NCBI GenBank assembly: GCA_032119595.1
Contig: JAUMBQ010000006.1
Span: 186,001-250,000, forward strand
Direction of reading: 5' to 3'
Source: JAGIBJ01 sp032119595
GTDB taxonomy: Bacteria; Actinomycetota; Thermoleophilia; Solirubrobacterales; Solirubrobacteraceae
DNA length: 64,000 nt
The position numbers were made by a program, and so were the translations under genes. This document shows positions 42,213 to 51,484 of this stretch, piece by piece. Within the stretch, counting starts at the first letter, position 1. Every line of letters begins with the position of its first letter. Below the pieces are notes generated by a model. That model had not been told where the DNA came from, ran no database searches, and saw nothing but the letters and a program-made list of their open reading frames with translations.

Positions 42213-42237
42213 GGTTGGCGCGCGTAGAGTTTTGCCG

Positions 42238-43434
42238 GTGCGCCCCGCCGTCGTCCTCGAACGCCACGCCTCGCTCGCGATCCGGATCCTGATCGTCGGC
42301 CTCCTCATCGTCGGGGCTGTGTACGCGTTCCGCGCGCTTGCGTCGATCATCCTGCCGCTGCTCTTCGCACTGCTGCTCACCGCGCTCCTCTCCCCCGTCG
42401 TGGACCGCCTCGAGACCCACATGCGGCGCGGCTTCGCGGTCACCGTGGTGATCACCCTCTTCCTGGTGGTGATCTTCGGGAGCCTTGCCTTCATCGTCCC
42501 GGCACTGTTCGACCAGGCGGCCGACGCCGTCGCCCAGATCGAAGAAGGCATCGCGAAGATCCCGGAGGTCGCGGGCACGATCGGGCTCAACGCAAAGGAA
42601 ACCCAGGAACTCCTCTCGACGACCTCAGAGCGCATCCGCGACAACCTCGGCGGCATCAGCAAGGCTGCGTCGACCAGTGCGCTCACGATCGCTTCGGTGA
42701 CGATCTCGATCGCGTTCGGCGCGTTCCTCACGTTCGTCCTGCTCGTCTACCTGCTGATCGACGGGCGCGGATTTTGGGACGGCGGCGTCCGGCTCCTCGA
42801 CGCCGACCGTCGCCAGGGCGCACACGCCTCAGGCGTCCGCGCGTGGCACGCGCTGCGCGTCTTCATCCGCAGCCAGGTGTTCGTGGCCGCCTTCGACGCG
42901 GTCGGGATTGCCCTCGGGCTGCTCGCACTCGGCGTGCCGCTCGTCCTCCCACTCAGCGTGCTCACGTTCATCCTGAGCTTCATCCCCTACATCGGGGCGA
43001 CCATCTCCGGGATCGTCGTTGCCCTCGTCGCGCTGTCGACCGTCGGCCCCGGCGCGATGATCGGCATCCTCGCCGTCGCCGTGATCGTCCAAATGTTCGA
43101 GGGGCAGCTCGTATACCCGCTGCTCGTGGGCCGCAGCCTGCGCCTGCATCCGGTTACCGTGCTGCTCGCCGTCGGCGCCGGCAGCGCCATCCTGGGAGTG
43201 CTGGGCGCCTTCTTCGCGACGCCACTCCTCGCCACCGTGGCCGCCGCCGCCGGCTTCCTACCGGACCCAATGACCGACGAGACCGAGGCCCCCCACACCG
43301 AACGGGCCGACGCGCATCAGGAGCCTGAAGAACCCGACGGCCCACGCGGCGCGGTCGCCTCCGTCGCGACGCCAGGGGCGAAGGTCGTCGAGCTTCCGGC
43401 CGAAGTGCCAGGCGGACCGCTCTCGAGCGCGTAG
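42238..43434 (+). CDS. AI-2E family transporter (PerM/YdiK-like)
   Basis: 398 residues from GTG 42238; an upstream ATG at 42115 lies inside the divergent gene and is rejected. About eight predicted helices: two near the N-terminus, one after a soluble loop with a DQAADAVAQIEEGIAKIP helix, then a C-terminal cluster with VLTFILSFIPYIGATISGIVVAL and LVYPLLVGRSLRLHPVTVL, the AI-2E transport signature. The last 60 residues are charged. Members export small solutes; the name does not prove autoinducer transport. Confidence 0.85.
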   Translation: MRPAVVLERHASLAIRILIVGLLIVGAVYAFRALASIILPLLFALLLTALLSPVVDRLETHMRRGFAVTVVITLFLVVIFGSLAFIVPALFDQAADAVAQIEEGIAKIPEVAGTIGLNAKETQELLSTTSERIRDNLGGISKAASTSALTIASVTISIAFGAFLTFVLLVYLLIDGRGFWDGGVRLLDADRRQGAHASGVRAWHALRVFIRSQVFVAAFDAVGIALGLLALGVPLVLPLSVLTFILSFIPYIGATISGIVVALVALSTVGPGAMIGILAVAVIVQMFEGQLVYPLLVGRSLRLHPVTVLLAVGAGSAILGVLGAFFATPLLATVAAAAGFLPDPMTDETEAPHTERADAHQEPEEPDGPRGAVASVATPGAKVVELPAEVPGGPLSSA

Positions 43435-43480
43435 GAACTCGGCCTCTCAACCGAAGTCGCCGAGCGCTTACGCGCCGGTA

Positions 43481-44026
43481 ATGACACGGAAACATCAACC
43501 GCTTTACGATCCCGCCACCGTGATCCAAGACTTGGTCGACCACAACGCCCGCTGGGCCAAGACGTTCCAGCACGCCGGACTGCCCACGCCGCCAGCCCGC
43601 AAGCTGGCGATCGTCGTCTGCATGGACTCGCGAATCGACGTGTTCGACGCACTCGGCCTCGGCGTCGGCGAGGCGCACGTGATCCGCAACGCCGGCGGCA
43701 TCGTGACCGACGACGTGGTCCGCTCGCTCGTGATCTCACAGCGGTTCCTGGAGACCGAGGCCGTCTTCGTGATCCACCACACCCGGTGTGGCATGCAGAC
43801 CTTTACCGACGATGAACTCATCACCGATCTGGAGCACGACACGGGCCATCGTCCGCCATGGCCGATCGGGAGCTTCACCGACCTCGACCAGTCGGTCCGC
43901 GACTCCTGCGAGACCATTCGCGCGTCGCCGTTCATTCCGTGCCGCGACAAGGTGTGGGGCTTCGTCTACGACGTTGAGACGGGCCTGCTGCGCGAGATCA
44001 CGGCGCCGAAGCCCGCGACCGCCTGA
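43481..44026 (+). CDS. Beta-class carbonic anhydrase
   Basis: 181 residues. Zinc ligands: Cys47 in VVCMDSRID, and the HTRCGM box (His and Cys near 100). The Asp-Arg pair next to Cys47 (DSR) is conserved. The size and layout fit the shorter type of beta-CA (can-like). It interconverts CO2 and bicarbonate in the cytoplasm. Same strand as PPK2, 56 bases upstream of it; a shared transcript is possible. Confidence 0.95.
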   Translation: MTRKHQPLYDPATVIQDLVDHNARWAKTFQHAGLPTPPARKLAIVVCMDSRIDVFDALGLGVGEAHVIRNAGGIVTDDVVRSLVISQRFLETEAVFVIHHTRCGMQTFTDDELITDLEHDTGHRPPWPIGSFTDLDQSVRDSCETIRASPFIPCRDKVWGFVYDVETGLLREITAPKPATA

Positions 44027-44082
44027 GCGCCTTCGTCCAGGCACGCGGCGGCCATGAGCCCCGGGCGCTCTAGGCTGACACC

Positions 44083-44898
44083 ATGGCCTCGATCACCCAG
44101 CAGGTACGCGTCGCACCTGGAACCACGGCGAGGCTGGCAAAGCGGGACCCCGCGAGCTTGCTCGGCCTGCCGGACGGCAAGCGGCGTGGCCGCCTGCGCG
44201 CCGCCAAGGCGACGGCCCGGATCGCCGAGCTGCAAGAACTCCTCTGGGCAGAAGGCAAGCAGTCGCTGCTGCTCGTGCTCCAGGGCCTTGACGCCTCCGG
44301 CAAGGACGGCGTCACGCGGCACCTGCTGACCGGCATCAATCCGCAGGGCACCCAGGTCACGTCGTGGAAGGCGCCGTCGCTCGAGGAACTCAGCCACGAC
44401 TTCCTCTGGCGCATCCACGCAAAGACGCCTGCCCGAGGCATGATCGGCGTCTTCAACCGCTCGCACTACGAAGACGTGGTCACGACGCAGTCCCTTGGCC
44501 TGATCGACGCGAAGGAAGCGAGTCGCCGCACCCGCGCGATCAACGAGTTCGAGCAGCACCTCGTCGAGCAGGGCACCGGAATCGTGAAGGTGTTCCTGCA
44601 CCTCTCCAAGGAGGCGCAGCGCGTCCGCCTGCAAGAGCGGATCGACCTGCCCGAGAAGCACTGGAAGATGGACCTCGGCGACCTGGAAACGCGCGCCCAC
44701 TGGGATCAGCTGCACGAGCTCTACGACCGCACCCTGTCGGCCACGTCGACCGAGCACGCCCCGTGGCACGTCGTCCCCGCCGACCGCAAGTGGCTGCGGG
44801 ATGTCGTCATCGGCGAACTCGTGGTCCGCGAACTCGAACGGATGAACCCCAAGATGCCACCGCCAAACCCCGACTTCGACGGGATCACCGTCCCGTGA
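44083..44898 (+). CDS. ppk2: Polyphosphate kinase 2
   Basis: 271 residues. Walker A GLDASGKDGV (about 68), GVFNRSHYEDVV (Walker B), then the lid-module arginines in LSKEAQRVRLQERIDLPEKHWKM; single PPK2 domain. It transfers phosphate between polyphosphate and nucleotides (typically making NDP or NTP from polyP). The length and KxxVxxHLLTGINPQG-like sequence are consistent with class III or I enzymes; class is not assigned with certainty. Its stop overlaps the next gene's GTG start by four bases. Confidence 0.93.
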   Translation: MASITQQVRVAPGTTARLAKRDPASLLGLPDGKRRGRLRAAKATARIAELQELLWAEGKQSLLLVLQGLDASGKDGVTRHLLTGINPQGTQVTSWKAPSLEELSHDFLWRIHAKTPARGMIGVFNRSHYEDVVTTQSLGLIDAKEASRRTRAINEFEQHLVEQGTGIVKVFLHLSKEAQRVRLQERIDLPEKHWKMDLGDLETRAHWDQLHELYDRTLSATSTEHAPWHVVPADRKWLRDVVIGELVVRELERMNPKMPPPNPDFDGITVP

Positions 44899-45587
44899 GC
44901 CCCCTGATGCGCATCGCGATCCCCGTCCCCAGCCCGTCATCGGCCATCGGCTTCGCCGGGTCGATCGCCCGCAGCATGGCGGCCATTCCAGTCGCGGCGT
45001 ACGAGGCGTTCCAAGCGCTGCCGGCGCTCGCCGACCTGCTCGCCGGCATCACCGACCCCGACGGCCCGCTCCGGCAGATCGACGACGCGATCCTCGCCAT
45101 CGCCGGCCTGAAAGACATCGCGCTCGCCCTCAACAAGATCTCCGACATGGCCGTCGCGCTCGACCGGCTCGCCGAACTCCAGGACGAGCTTGAGGCGCTC
45201 GGGCAGATGCAGCAGTCGCTGGAGACGATCGCCAGGCTCGAAGCTCCAGTCGCATCGCTGGCGCGCACGACCGAGTCGCTGCCGGAGCTCGCCACTGCGG
45301 CGGAGGCGCTGCCACGCCTCGTCGATGAGGTGCAGGCCGTCAAGGGCGTTGTGGGGCACATCGGCGAACGCATCGACGAACTCACGCCCGCTCTGCACCA
45401 GATCGCCGAATTCGGCGTCGGGCTCGAATCCGAGATCGACGACCTCGGTGCCGCCCTCGCACCCATCAGCACCATCGCCAGCAAGCTGCCCGGCGGCCGC
45501 AAGAAGGCACGCGAGATCGCGCGCGAGCAGGCCGCCGGCCTCAAGGCCACTGCGGCGCCGACGCCGCGCATCAACCCACCGCGGTAG
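44895..45587 (+). CDS. Helical phasin-like protein with basic tail
   Basis: 230 residues from GTG 44895 (GTGA overlap with PPK2). After a short hydrophobic start, residues 50-200 are a series of amphipathic helices with heptad-like Leu/Ala/Ile spacing (RLAELQDELEALGQM, LVDEVQAVKGVVGHI). The C-terminal 30 residues are basic and Pro-rich (GGRKKAREIAREQ, TPRINPPR). The layout resembles granule-associated phasins. Coupling to PPK2 suggests a polyphosphate-granule or nucleoid role (inference). Confidence 0.6.
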   Translation: MSPLMRIAIPVPSPSSAIGFAGSIARSMAAIPVAAYEAFQALPALADLLAGITDPDGPLRQIDDAILAIAGLKDIALALNKISDMAVALDRLAELQDELEALGQMQQSLETIARLEAPVASLARTTESLPELATAAEALPRLVDEVQAVKGVVGHIGERIDELTPALHQIAEFGVGLESEIDDLGAALAPISTIASKLPGGRKKAREIAREQAAGLKATAAPTPRINPPR

Positions 45588-45599
45588 GCGCCGAGGACC

Positions 45600-46157
45600 T
45601 CAGGCCCGAATAGGCCGGAGCTCCTCGGACCCGTCGAGCATGTGGCGGCGAAGCGTCCCGTTGGGAGCGACCTCGTACGACCCCATCCGCAACAGCACCG
45701 GCGAATAGACGTGCAGCGTGACCGCCGGCTCGTCGCCCGTGTGGTGCACGCGGTGGATGTCGTGTGCCGCGAAGGAGAAGTGTTGGCCACGCGAGCAGCT
45801 GCGCTCCACGGGCGTCGGGGCCCCGATGTGCAAGCGCGACTCGGTGACCTGCCCGCGGAGCACAAGCCCGACGCCACCCGCGCCGTCGTGGTCGTGGAAG
45901 CCGGTGTCGTGCCCCGGCATCCAGCAGATCAGCCAAGCGCTGTAGCGATCGGTGCGCGCCACCTCGTGGTAGGTGCGCTGGAGCGGCTCGTGGCGGACGT
46001 GCGGATGCCACAGGTTTTGCTTGACGGCCAGGCCGTGCGCGACGCCGAGGAGTTCGGTCGGCGTGAGGTCTGGTCGCGGGGACGCGACGGCCGACAGCGC
46101 CCGCGGAGTAGCGGAAGCGGTGGCAGGCGCATGGCCCGTCGCGGTTGCGGAGGACAT
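45600..46157 (-). CDS. Cysteine dioxygenase-type cupin
   Basis: 185 residues. The cupin core has HxH in TGFHDHDGAGGVG and a further His in FAAHDIHRVHH, the three iron ligands of the thiol dioxygenase family; helix LLGVAHGLAVKQNLWHPHVRH leads in. Such enzymes oxidise cysteine (or another thiol such as 3-mercaptopropionate) to a sulfinate with O2. Three bases separate it from the amidohydrolase stop, so they form an operon. Weak sequence match to CDO Tyr residue; exact substrate uncertain. Confidence 0.85.
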   Translation of the reverse strand: MSSATATGHAPATASATPRALSAVASPRPDLTPTELLGVAHGLAVKQNLWHPHVRHEPLQRTYHEVARTDRYSAWLICWMPGHDTGFHDHDGAGGVGLVLRGQVTESRLHIGAPTPVERSCSRGQHFSFAAHDIHRVHHTGDEPAVTLHVYSPVLLRMGSYEVAPNGTLRRHMLDGSEELRPIRA

Positions 46158-46160
46158 GAG

Positions 46161-47090
46161 CTAGGCCGCCTTTCCGAGCAGAGCGTGGGCATGTTCGTGT
46201 GCGTGAGCCGGGGTGATCGGCGAGGGCAGGGCACCTTCGACGACCGGACGATCGCTGCCGTGAACGAGGCGTTCCGGACCGACCATCACGGCGACGGCTG
46301 ACAGCGCCACGTCGCCGTACGAAGAGGTCTCGTACCACGTGTGTTCGTCGCGCACGGCTCGGCGCGCGAGATGGTCAGCGCCGCGCGCAGCGAGCCGTTC
46401 GGCGTGCAGGGGCGCGAGGCCGGCGAGCATGGCGAACAGCACACGCAGCTCGGGATGCTCGCGGCGGCCGCGAGCGGCCCAGGCGAACCAGGCGCGCTGC
46501 ATGGTCGAGACGTAGTCGGTGAGGCCAGGCCACCACCACGGTTCGGCACTCCAGCGGGCGTCATCGCAGCTCACGAGATCCGATGGCGCCGGCCCCGGAT
46601 GAATGAAGAGCGGGGCGCCAGCCCGGCCGAGTGTCTCCAGGATGGGGCCGATTCGATCGAGGTCGTGCGCGCTTCCGAGCGCGCCGGCCGGAAGGCAGAG
46701 ACCAACCGCGCCATCGGCGAGTTCCGCCTCCAGCTCGGCCGGATCGGGATCGACGAGCGAGATGCTCCCCCAGCGCTGGAAGCGCTCGCCAGCGGCCGCG
46801 ATCCCTTCGCGGTGAGCCGCCAAAAGAGGCTCGGAATCCTCACGAGGCAGCCATTCCGTCCCGAGCGCCGTGGAGGGCGCGACGACGGCGAGATCGATCC
46901 CGTCGCGGTCGAGCAGCGCAGCTCGGACCTGTGGATCCTCGGGACCGGGCATAGCGCAGGCGGGCTCGGCCAACAAGTGCAACGTCCAGCCGTCAGGCCG
47001 GCGGCGCACGAACGGCGCCTCCGTCCGGCGGGCAAGGGCGTCCCAGAGCGGTTCGCTCCAGAGGTGCTGATGGGTGTCGACGGCGGCCAC
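46161..47090 (-). CDS. Amidohydrolase family 2 protein
   Basis: 309 residues. It begins VDTHQHLW (DxHxH metal box), with PLFIHPG (His), a helical AWAARGRREHPELRVLFAM segment and a C-terminal VHGSDRPVVEG (Asp). This matches the ACMSD/amidohydrolase_2 TIM-barrel group, which performs hydrolysis or decarboxylation of aromatic acids. It is first gene of a pair with the thiol dioxygenase, which may point to sulfur-compound breakdown. The substrate is unknown. The 265 bases upstream of it hold no gene. Confidence 0.85.
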   Translation of the reverse strand: MAAVDTHQHLWSEPLWDALARRTEAPFVRRRPDGWTLHLLAEPACAMPGPEDPQVRAALLDRDGIDLAVVAPSTALGTEWLPREDSEPLLAAHREGIAAAGERFQRWGSISLVDPDPAELEAELADGAVGLCLPAGALGSAHDLDRIGPILETLGRAGAPLFIHPGPAPSDLVSCDDARWSAEPWWWPGLTDYVSTMQRAWFAWAARGRREHPELRVLFAMLAGLAPLHAERLAARGADHLARRAVRDEHTWYETSSYGDVALSAVAVMVGPERLVHGSDRPVVEGALPSPITPAHAHEHAHALLGKAA

Positions 47091-47355
47091 GGATTACAAA
47101 CTACTCAATCAGCACAGGGTTTGTGCTCTTTACAGCCGGACGGGCCAGTTGAGGCGCACAGGCGCTCATGTCCGCAACTCGTAAGGCATCGTCCAGCCAT
47201 CGCCTAAGAAACGACCCGGGCGACGGAAACACCAGGCTTCGCGGGGCCTTGTGACCGCGCCCGTCGCCCCTTCCTGCGCATTCCCTGCTTACAAACGAGC
47301 GGGAACGCGCCAGAAAATTCTGCAAGGACTGCAGTTGTTGCACAATGGGGAGGCG

Positions 47356-48132
47356 ATGCTCATCCCCGTCTCACCCAGCATCGGCCTGCCCGCGCTCGCG
47401 GCACTGGTCCTCGGTGAGTCGGCCGGCCTCCCTCTTCCGGGCGAGACGGCCCTGATCGTTGCGGGTGGCCTGGCGGCCACCGGGCAGCTCTCCCTCCCCG
47501 CCGTGATCGCCGTCGCGGCGATCAGCGCGATCATCGGCGACATGATCGGGTACACGATCGGCCGACGGGGCGGACGCAAACTCCTGTTGCGCGAGGGTCG
47601 CTTTAGCGGTCACCGGCACGCTGCAGTAGCCAAAGCCGACGTCTATTTCGAGAAGTACGGCGTCCTCACCGTGTTCTTCGCCCGCTTCGTGCCGGGCGTT
47701 CGGGTCGTTGGCGCCGTCGCCGCCGGCACGACCCAGATGCGGCTGCGCTCCTTTGCGATCGCGAACGCGCTGGGCTGCATCACCTGGGCCACGACCGTCG
47801 CCTCGATCGCGTACGCGGTCGGTCCTGCCGGAGCCGTCGTCCTGATCATCGTCGGCTTCTCGATTGCCGGCGTCGGGATCGTCAGTGCGTGGGTCAAGGC
47901 GCGTCAGGTCCGTCGCGTCGAAGCACAGACCGGCCTCGAGATGACCGATCCCCTCGAGGCGCTCGCCGCTGCGGCCATCAAGGCCGAAGCCGAGGCCGAG
48001 CACCTGATCGGCGCCGATCGGGACGCTTCGCGGGAGGCGCGCCCGCGCCTGGAGCCAGCGCCCAGTGCGCCCCTGAGCGGATCGGCCCCCGCGCCCTTGA
48101 CGCTCGCCGCCTGCGCCAACCGCCTGCCGTAG
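47356..48132 (+). CDS. DedA family membrane protein
   Basis: 258 residues from ATG 47356 with a strong GGGGAGG ribosome site. The DedA signature is clear: GLPLPGETALIVAG near the start (with the conserved Glu), IGDMIGYTIGRRGG, FEKYGVLTVFFARFVPGVRVVG, and later helices. A 70-residue hydrophilic Ala/Glu-rich tail follows. DedA proteins are lipid flippases or support proton-motive and envelope homeostasis. The tail is unusual for the family. Confidence 0.9.
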   Translation: MLIPVSPSIGLPALAALVLGESAGLPLPGETALIVAGGLAATGQLSLPAVIAVAAISAIIGDMIGYTIGRRGGRKLLLREGRFSGHRHAAVAKADVYFEKYGVLTVFFARFVPGVRVVGAVAAGTTQMRLRSFAIANALGCITWATTVASIAYAVGPAGAVVLIIVGFSIAGVGIVSAWVKARQVRRVEAQTGLEMTDPLEALAAAAIKAEAEAEHLIGADRDASREARPRLEPAPSAPLSGSAPAPLTLAACANRLP

Positions 48133-48177
48133 GCGGCGCCTCACCGCGCTGCGGAGCCCTTCGGCTCACGCCAGGCC

Positions 48178-48243
48178 GGCCCGTCACGCGCCTCTTCCTG
48201 GCCCGTCACGCGCCTCTTCCTGGCCCGTCATGCGCGCCGCCTG
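48178..48243. repeat. 22-bp tandem repeat between convergent genes
   Basis: Two identical copies (48178-48199, 48200-48221) and a third diverged one (48222-48243); unit GGCCCGTCACGCGCCTCTTC+CT. It lies between the DedA stop and the GMC oxidoreductase stop. No spacers, so it is not a CRISPR. Confidence 0.8.
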
Positions 48244-48279
48244 GCCCCCTGACTCGGCGCCGGCGCCTAGCCCCGTCGC

Positions 48280-49947
48280 TCAGCGCCGGTTCGCCAGGAT
48301 GGCTCGTTCGATGTTGCGCTCGGCGAGCGCCGTGATCGTGACGAACGGATTCACTCCGACCGAGCCCGGGATGAGCGAGCCGTCCACCACGTGGAGCCCC
48401 CGGTAGCCGCGTACGGCCCCGAAGTCGTCGGTGGCCGAGCCCAGTAGGCAGCCGCCGAGCGGGTGGTAGGTGAAGTCGTCGGCGAAGGTGCGGCCTCCAC
48501 TGAACAGATCGTTGCGGTACCCGGTCCGTGTCTTGCGATTGATGCGGCCGGTGATGGTCTTCAGCGTCCGCAGCGACGCGGCGTTCTTCTGCCGCGACCA
48601 GTCCATGTGGATCGTGTCGGTGGTGCGATCAAAGCCGATGGTTGCGCGCTCCGGATTGCGCGTCACCCCGAGGTAGCCGATGGTCCACGCTTCAAAGCCG
48701 AAGGGCATCGGCGTGATCTCCACGAGGGCCGACGCGGCGGGGTCGTCCCAGTTGTCGATCGCCGCGACGGGCATGGTCGACTGGACTGGGCCCGTCGGAT
48801 TCGCAAACCCGGTGAACCGGGTCGTCATGACGTTGCCGTTATTGCCCCAGCCTTGACCGACCTGCGCCGGGAGGTCAGCGAGCGCACCGGTCTCGCGGGC
48901 ACGCAGCAGCAGCTCCGTCGTCCCGAGGCTGCCGGCGCCGAGGATGAGCTGCGAGCAGCCAATCTCTCGCTCACGCAGCACCTGGCCGGTCGGCGAGATC
49001 TCCACGACCTTCAGGACATACGCGCCGCCTGGCTCCTGGCGGATCGAGGCGACCCGGCTCAGGCTCTGAATCGTGACCCTCCCGGTCCCGAGCGCTTCGG
49101 CGAGGTAGGTCTTGTCGAGGCTCAGCTTGCCGTGGTTGTTTCCGTAGATGACCTCCTGCGCAAGGGCTGAGCGGGGCACTTTGCCGGCCTGCTCGCGCTC
49201 CATGTAGTCCAGGTCGTAGACCTGGGGAATCACGACGGTCTTGAACCCCGCCTCCTCGGCTTGACGGCGCCCGGTGCGGGCAAAGCCGTAACACGGCGCG
49301 CGCGCCAGGAAGCGGTCGGAGATCGTGTTCGCGCGCAGCATTGCGTTGGCGCGCGGGAAGTACGTCGCGTACATCGCCGCCGCGTCGACCTGCGGGAGAA
49401 TTTCTTCGAAGTAGCTGCGCCGCGGGGTCACCGCCATCCCGCCGTTTACGAGCGAGCCGCCGCCGACCCCGCGCCCGAGGAACACGCTCGTGTCGCCGAA
49501 CTTGACCCGGTCGAGCACGCCGGCCTGCGATGGGATCGTGCGGTTCACCACGTCGAGCCCGAGGAACGCATCAAGCGGGGCCGCCGTGCGGCGCTTGAAC
49601 CACATCGCGCGCCCGTCCGGCGCAAGGGTGCTCGTGAAGATCTTTCCGTCGCGCGCCGGGGTGTTCCAGAGCTGCCCCATCTCGAGCATCAGCACCTCGG
49701 TCCCGCTTTGCGCCAAGCGGAGCGCCGCGGTCGCACCGCCATAGCCCGTGCCAATGACGATGGCCGGCCAATGCGCTCGCGCCGTGCTCGCCTCCGCGGC
49801 GCGACTGAGCGCGTCCACGAGTGCGCGCGGGTCACGCAGCGCGGCGGCCTGCACCTCGGCGGTGGTCAGCGCCGTGAGGCCGGCGCCGGCCGAAAGCGCG
49901 ATCGCGGAGCGACCGAGGAACGTTCGGCGACTGGACCGATGGGACAT
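48280..49947 (-). CDS. GMC oxidoreductase, cholesterol oxidase-like
   Basis: 555 residues. A Tat signal (SSRRTFLGR, then ALSAGAGLTALT) marks export in folded form. The FAD-binding Rossmann motif is VIGTGYGGATAALRLAQSG (about 65). Later motifs: GRGVGGGSLVNGGM, the LGAGSLGTTELLLRA block, FTYHPLGGCLLG and DGSLIPGSVGVNPFVTITALAERN at the end, the layout of class I cholesterol oxidase (ChoA/ChoD). It should oxidise a 3-beta-hydroxysterol or another secondary alcohol with O2. Monocistronic. Confidence 0.88.
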   Translation of the reverse strand: MSHRSSRRTFLGRSAIALSAGAGLTALTTAEVQAAALRDPRALVDALSRAAEASTARAHWPAIVIGTGYGGATAALRLAQSGTEVLMLEMGQLWNTPARDGKIFTSTLAPDGRAMWFKRRTAAPLDAFLGLDVVNRTIPSQAGVLDRVKFGDTSVFLGRGVGGGSLVNGGMAVTPRRSYFEEILPQVDAAAMYATYFPRANAMLRANTISDRFLARAPCYGFARTGRRQAEEAGFKTVVIPQVYDLDYMEREQAGKVPRSALAQEVIYGNNHGKLSLDKTYLAEALGTGRVTIQSLSRVASIRQEPGGAYVLKVVEISPTGQVLREREIGCSQLILGAGSLGTTELLLRARETGALADLPAQVGQGWGNNGNVMTTRFTGFANPTGPVQSTMPVAAIDNWDDPAASALVEITPMPFGFEAWTIGYLGVTRNPERATIGFDRTTDTIHMDWSRQKNAASLRTLKTITGRINRKTRTGYRNDLFSGGRTFADDFTYHPLGGCLLGSATDDFGAVRGYRGLHVVDGSLIPGSVGVNPFVTITALAERNIERAILANRR

Positions 49948-50121
49948 TGGTCGCCTCGAGAGCTAGGGACGGCGGGGGACATCTGCGACGAACGTCACAG
50001 AGTGATCGATTCTAAGCACCCTGGAGTCCGGTGCATAGGAAGCGCCCGCTCGACGGCCCACGAGCGGAACCAACCATCCCCGGAGGCAGGGGAGCGGGGC
50101 AACACAACGAAGTGCAGACCG

Positions 50122-51471
50122 GTGCCCCGCGACCATCCAGCGCGCCCTCGCGGGCCGCGTCACCGCCGCATTCCACCCGAGCACCGCGACCGCGAGCACG
50201 GAACGTCGCGCCAGGCGGAGGACGTCATCGACGTCCCAGACACGCTGCTGCGACGCAGTTCGCGACGCATCAAGCTCGACGAGGCCGTCATCCTCGCCCG
50301 GACGCCCGGCGGGCGGGTGTTGGTCAGTGCAGTCGCGCTGATCGCACTGCTCACCGTGATCGGGTTGGTCGCGCTCTGGCCGAGGCAGACCGACCGAACA
50401 CCAGCGGCGGGAACCCAGACGCAGGGCGCGACCATCGTCGCAGTGACGGACAAGGACTGCCCCGGGGCCAGCGGAGGCGAGGACCCACAACAATGCCGAA
50501 CCATCACGATCGAGCCCGCTGGCGAACGGCCCGCGAGTGACATCGTCGTCGGGCCCGCCAGCGGCGCGGCGCGCTTCGCCCCTGGAGACCGCGTTCGGGT
50601 CGCCAAGATCCCGGCCCAAACGCAAGCAGCGGCCGAACTCGCGGGGGTGCCTGGCGAGGAGTACAGCCTCGTCGGCGCAGATCGAACCAGGGAACTCCTC
50701 ATCGTCGGGGCGCTGCTCGGTCTGCTCGCGCTGGTGGCGCTGAGGGGTCGCGGCGCACTCGCGCTGCTCGGCGTTGGCCTCTCGATCTTCCTGCTGGTGG
50801 GCTTCCTCGTGCCAGCCATCCTCGCCGGACGCCCCCCGCTCTTGGTCGCGCTCGTCGGTGCGCTCGCGGTCATGTTCGTGACGCTCGTGCTGACCAACGG
50901 CCTCGGAGCACAGACGCTCGCGGGCGTGCTCGGGATCTCCTTCACGCTCGTCTTCACGACGGTCGTGGGCCTGATCGGCGTGCGCTTCACCGGCCTTGAT
51001 GGCACGGGCAGTGAACTCTCCACGGTGCTCGCCCAAGCTGGCCCTGGGGTGTCGCTGGAGGGAATCCTGCTTGCCGGAATGGTCATCGGCGGCCTCGGCG
51101 TCCTCGCCGATACGGCGGTGACGCAGGCCTCAGCCGTGATGGCTCTGCGACGCGCCGATGGGAGACTCGGAGCTCGGGCGCTGTACGCACACGGCGTGGT
51201 GGTCGGCCGGGACCATCTGTCGGCGACGATCCACACGCTCGTGCTGGCGTATGCCGGCACGGTGCTGCCGCTCCTGCTCGTCCTGCACGCGGGTGCCACG
51301 ACCACTGCCGACACGCTCAACCAGGTTGACATCGCCGAGCCGGTCCTCGCGACGATCGTGGGCTGCGCCGGACTCATCGTCGCGGTCCCACTCACTACGG
51401 CGCTCGCGGCGGCACTCGTCGCCCGGATCCCAGCGAGTGCACTGCCCGAAGGTGACGGGCACCACCACTGA
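50122..51471 (+). CDS. YibE/F family membrane protein
   Basis: About 450 residues; start GTG 50122 is uncertain because no ATG or clear ribosome site exists upstream of the first helix. One N-terminal helix (VLVSAVALIALLTVIGLVALW, about 72-92), an extracytoplasmic segment, then about eight C-terminal helices (from ELLIVGALLGLLALVAL) with VIGGLGVLADTAVTQASAVMAL, the YibE/F core. A His-rich end (GDGHHH). Members are uncharacterised transporters or sensors. It converges on 51520. Confidence 0.8.
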   Translation: MPRDHPARPRGPRHRRIPPEHRDREHGTSRQAEDVIDVPDTLLRRSSRRIKLDEAVILARTPGGRVLVSAVALIALLTVIGLVALWPRQTDRTPAAGTQTQGATIVAVTDKDCPGASGGEDPQQCRTITIEPAGERPASDIVVGPASGAARFAPGDRVRVAKIPAQTQAAAELAGVPGEEYSLVGADRTRELLIVGALLGLLALVALRGRGALALLGVGLSIFLLVGFLVPAILAGRPPLLVALVGALAVMFVTLVLTNGLGAQTLAGVLGISFTLVFTTVVGLIGVRFTGLDGTGSELSTVLAQAGPGVSLEGILLAGMVIGGLGVLADTAVTQASAVMALRRADGRLGARALYAHGVVVGRDHLSATIHTLVLAYAGTVLPLLLVLHAGATTTADTLNQVDIAEPVLATIVGCAGLIVAVPLTTALAAALVARIPASALPEGDGHHH

Positions 51472-51484
51472 GCCCGCGACGGCG

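Noticed and set aside
47091..47355. Possible riboswitch upstream of DedA
   Set aside because: The 265-base leader has some paired segments but no conserved core of a known riboswitch that I can recognise.
48178..48243. Possible CRISPR array
   Set aside because: The units are directly contiguous, without spacers, and there are no cas genes.
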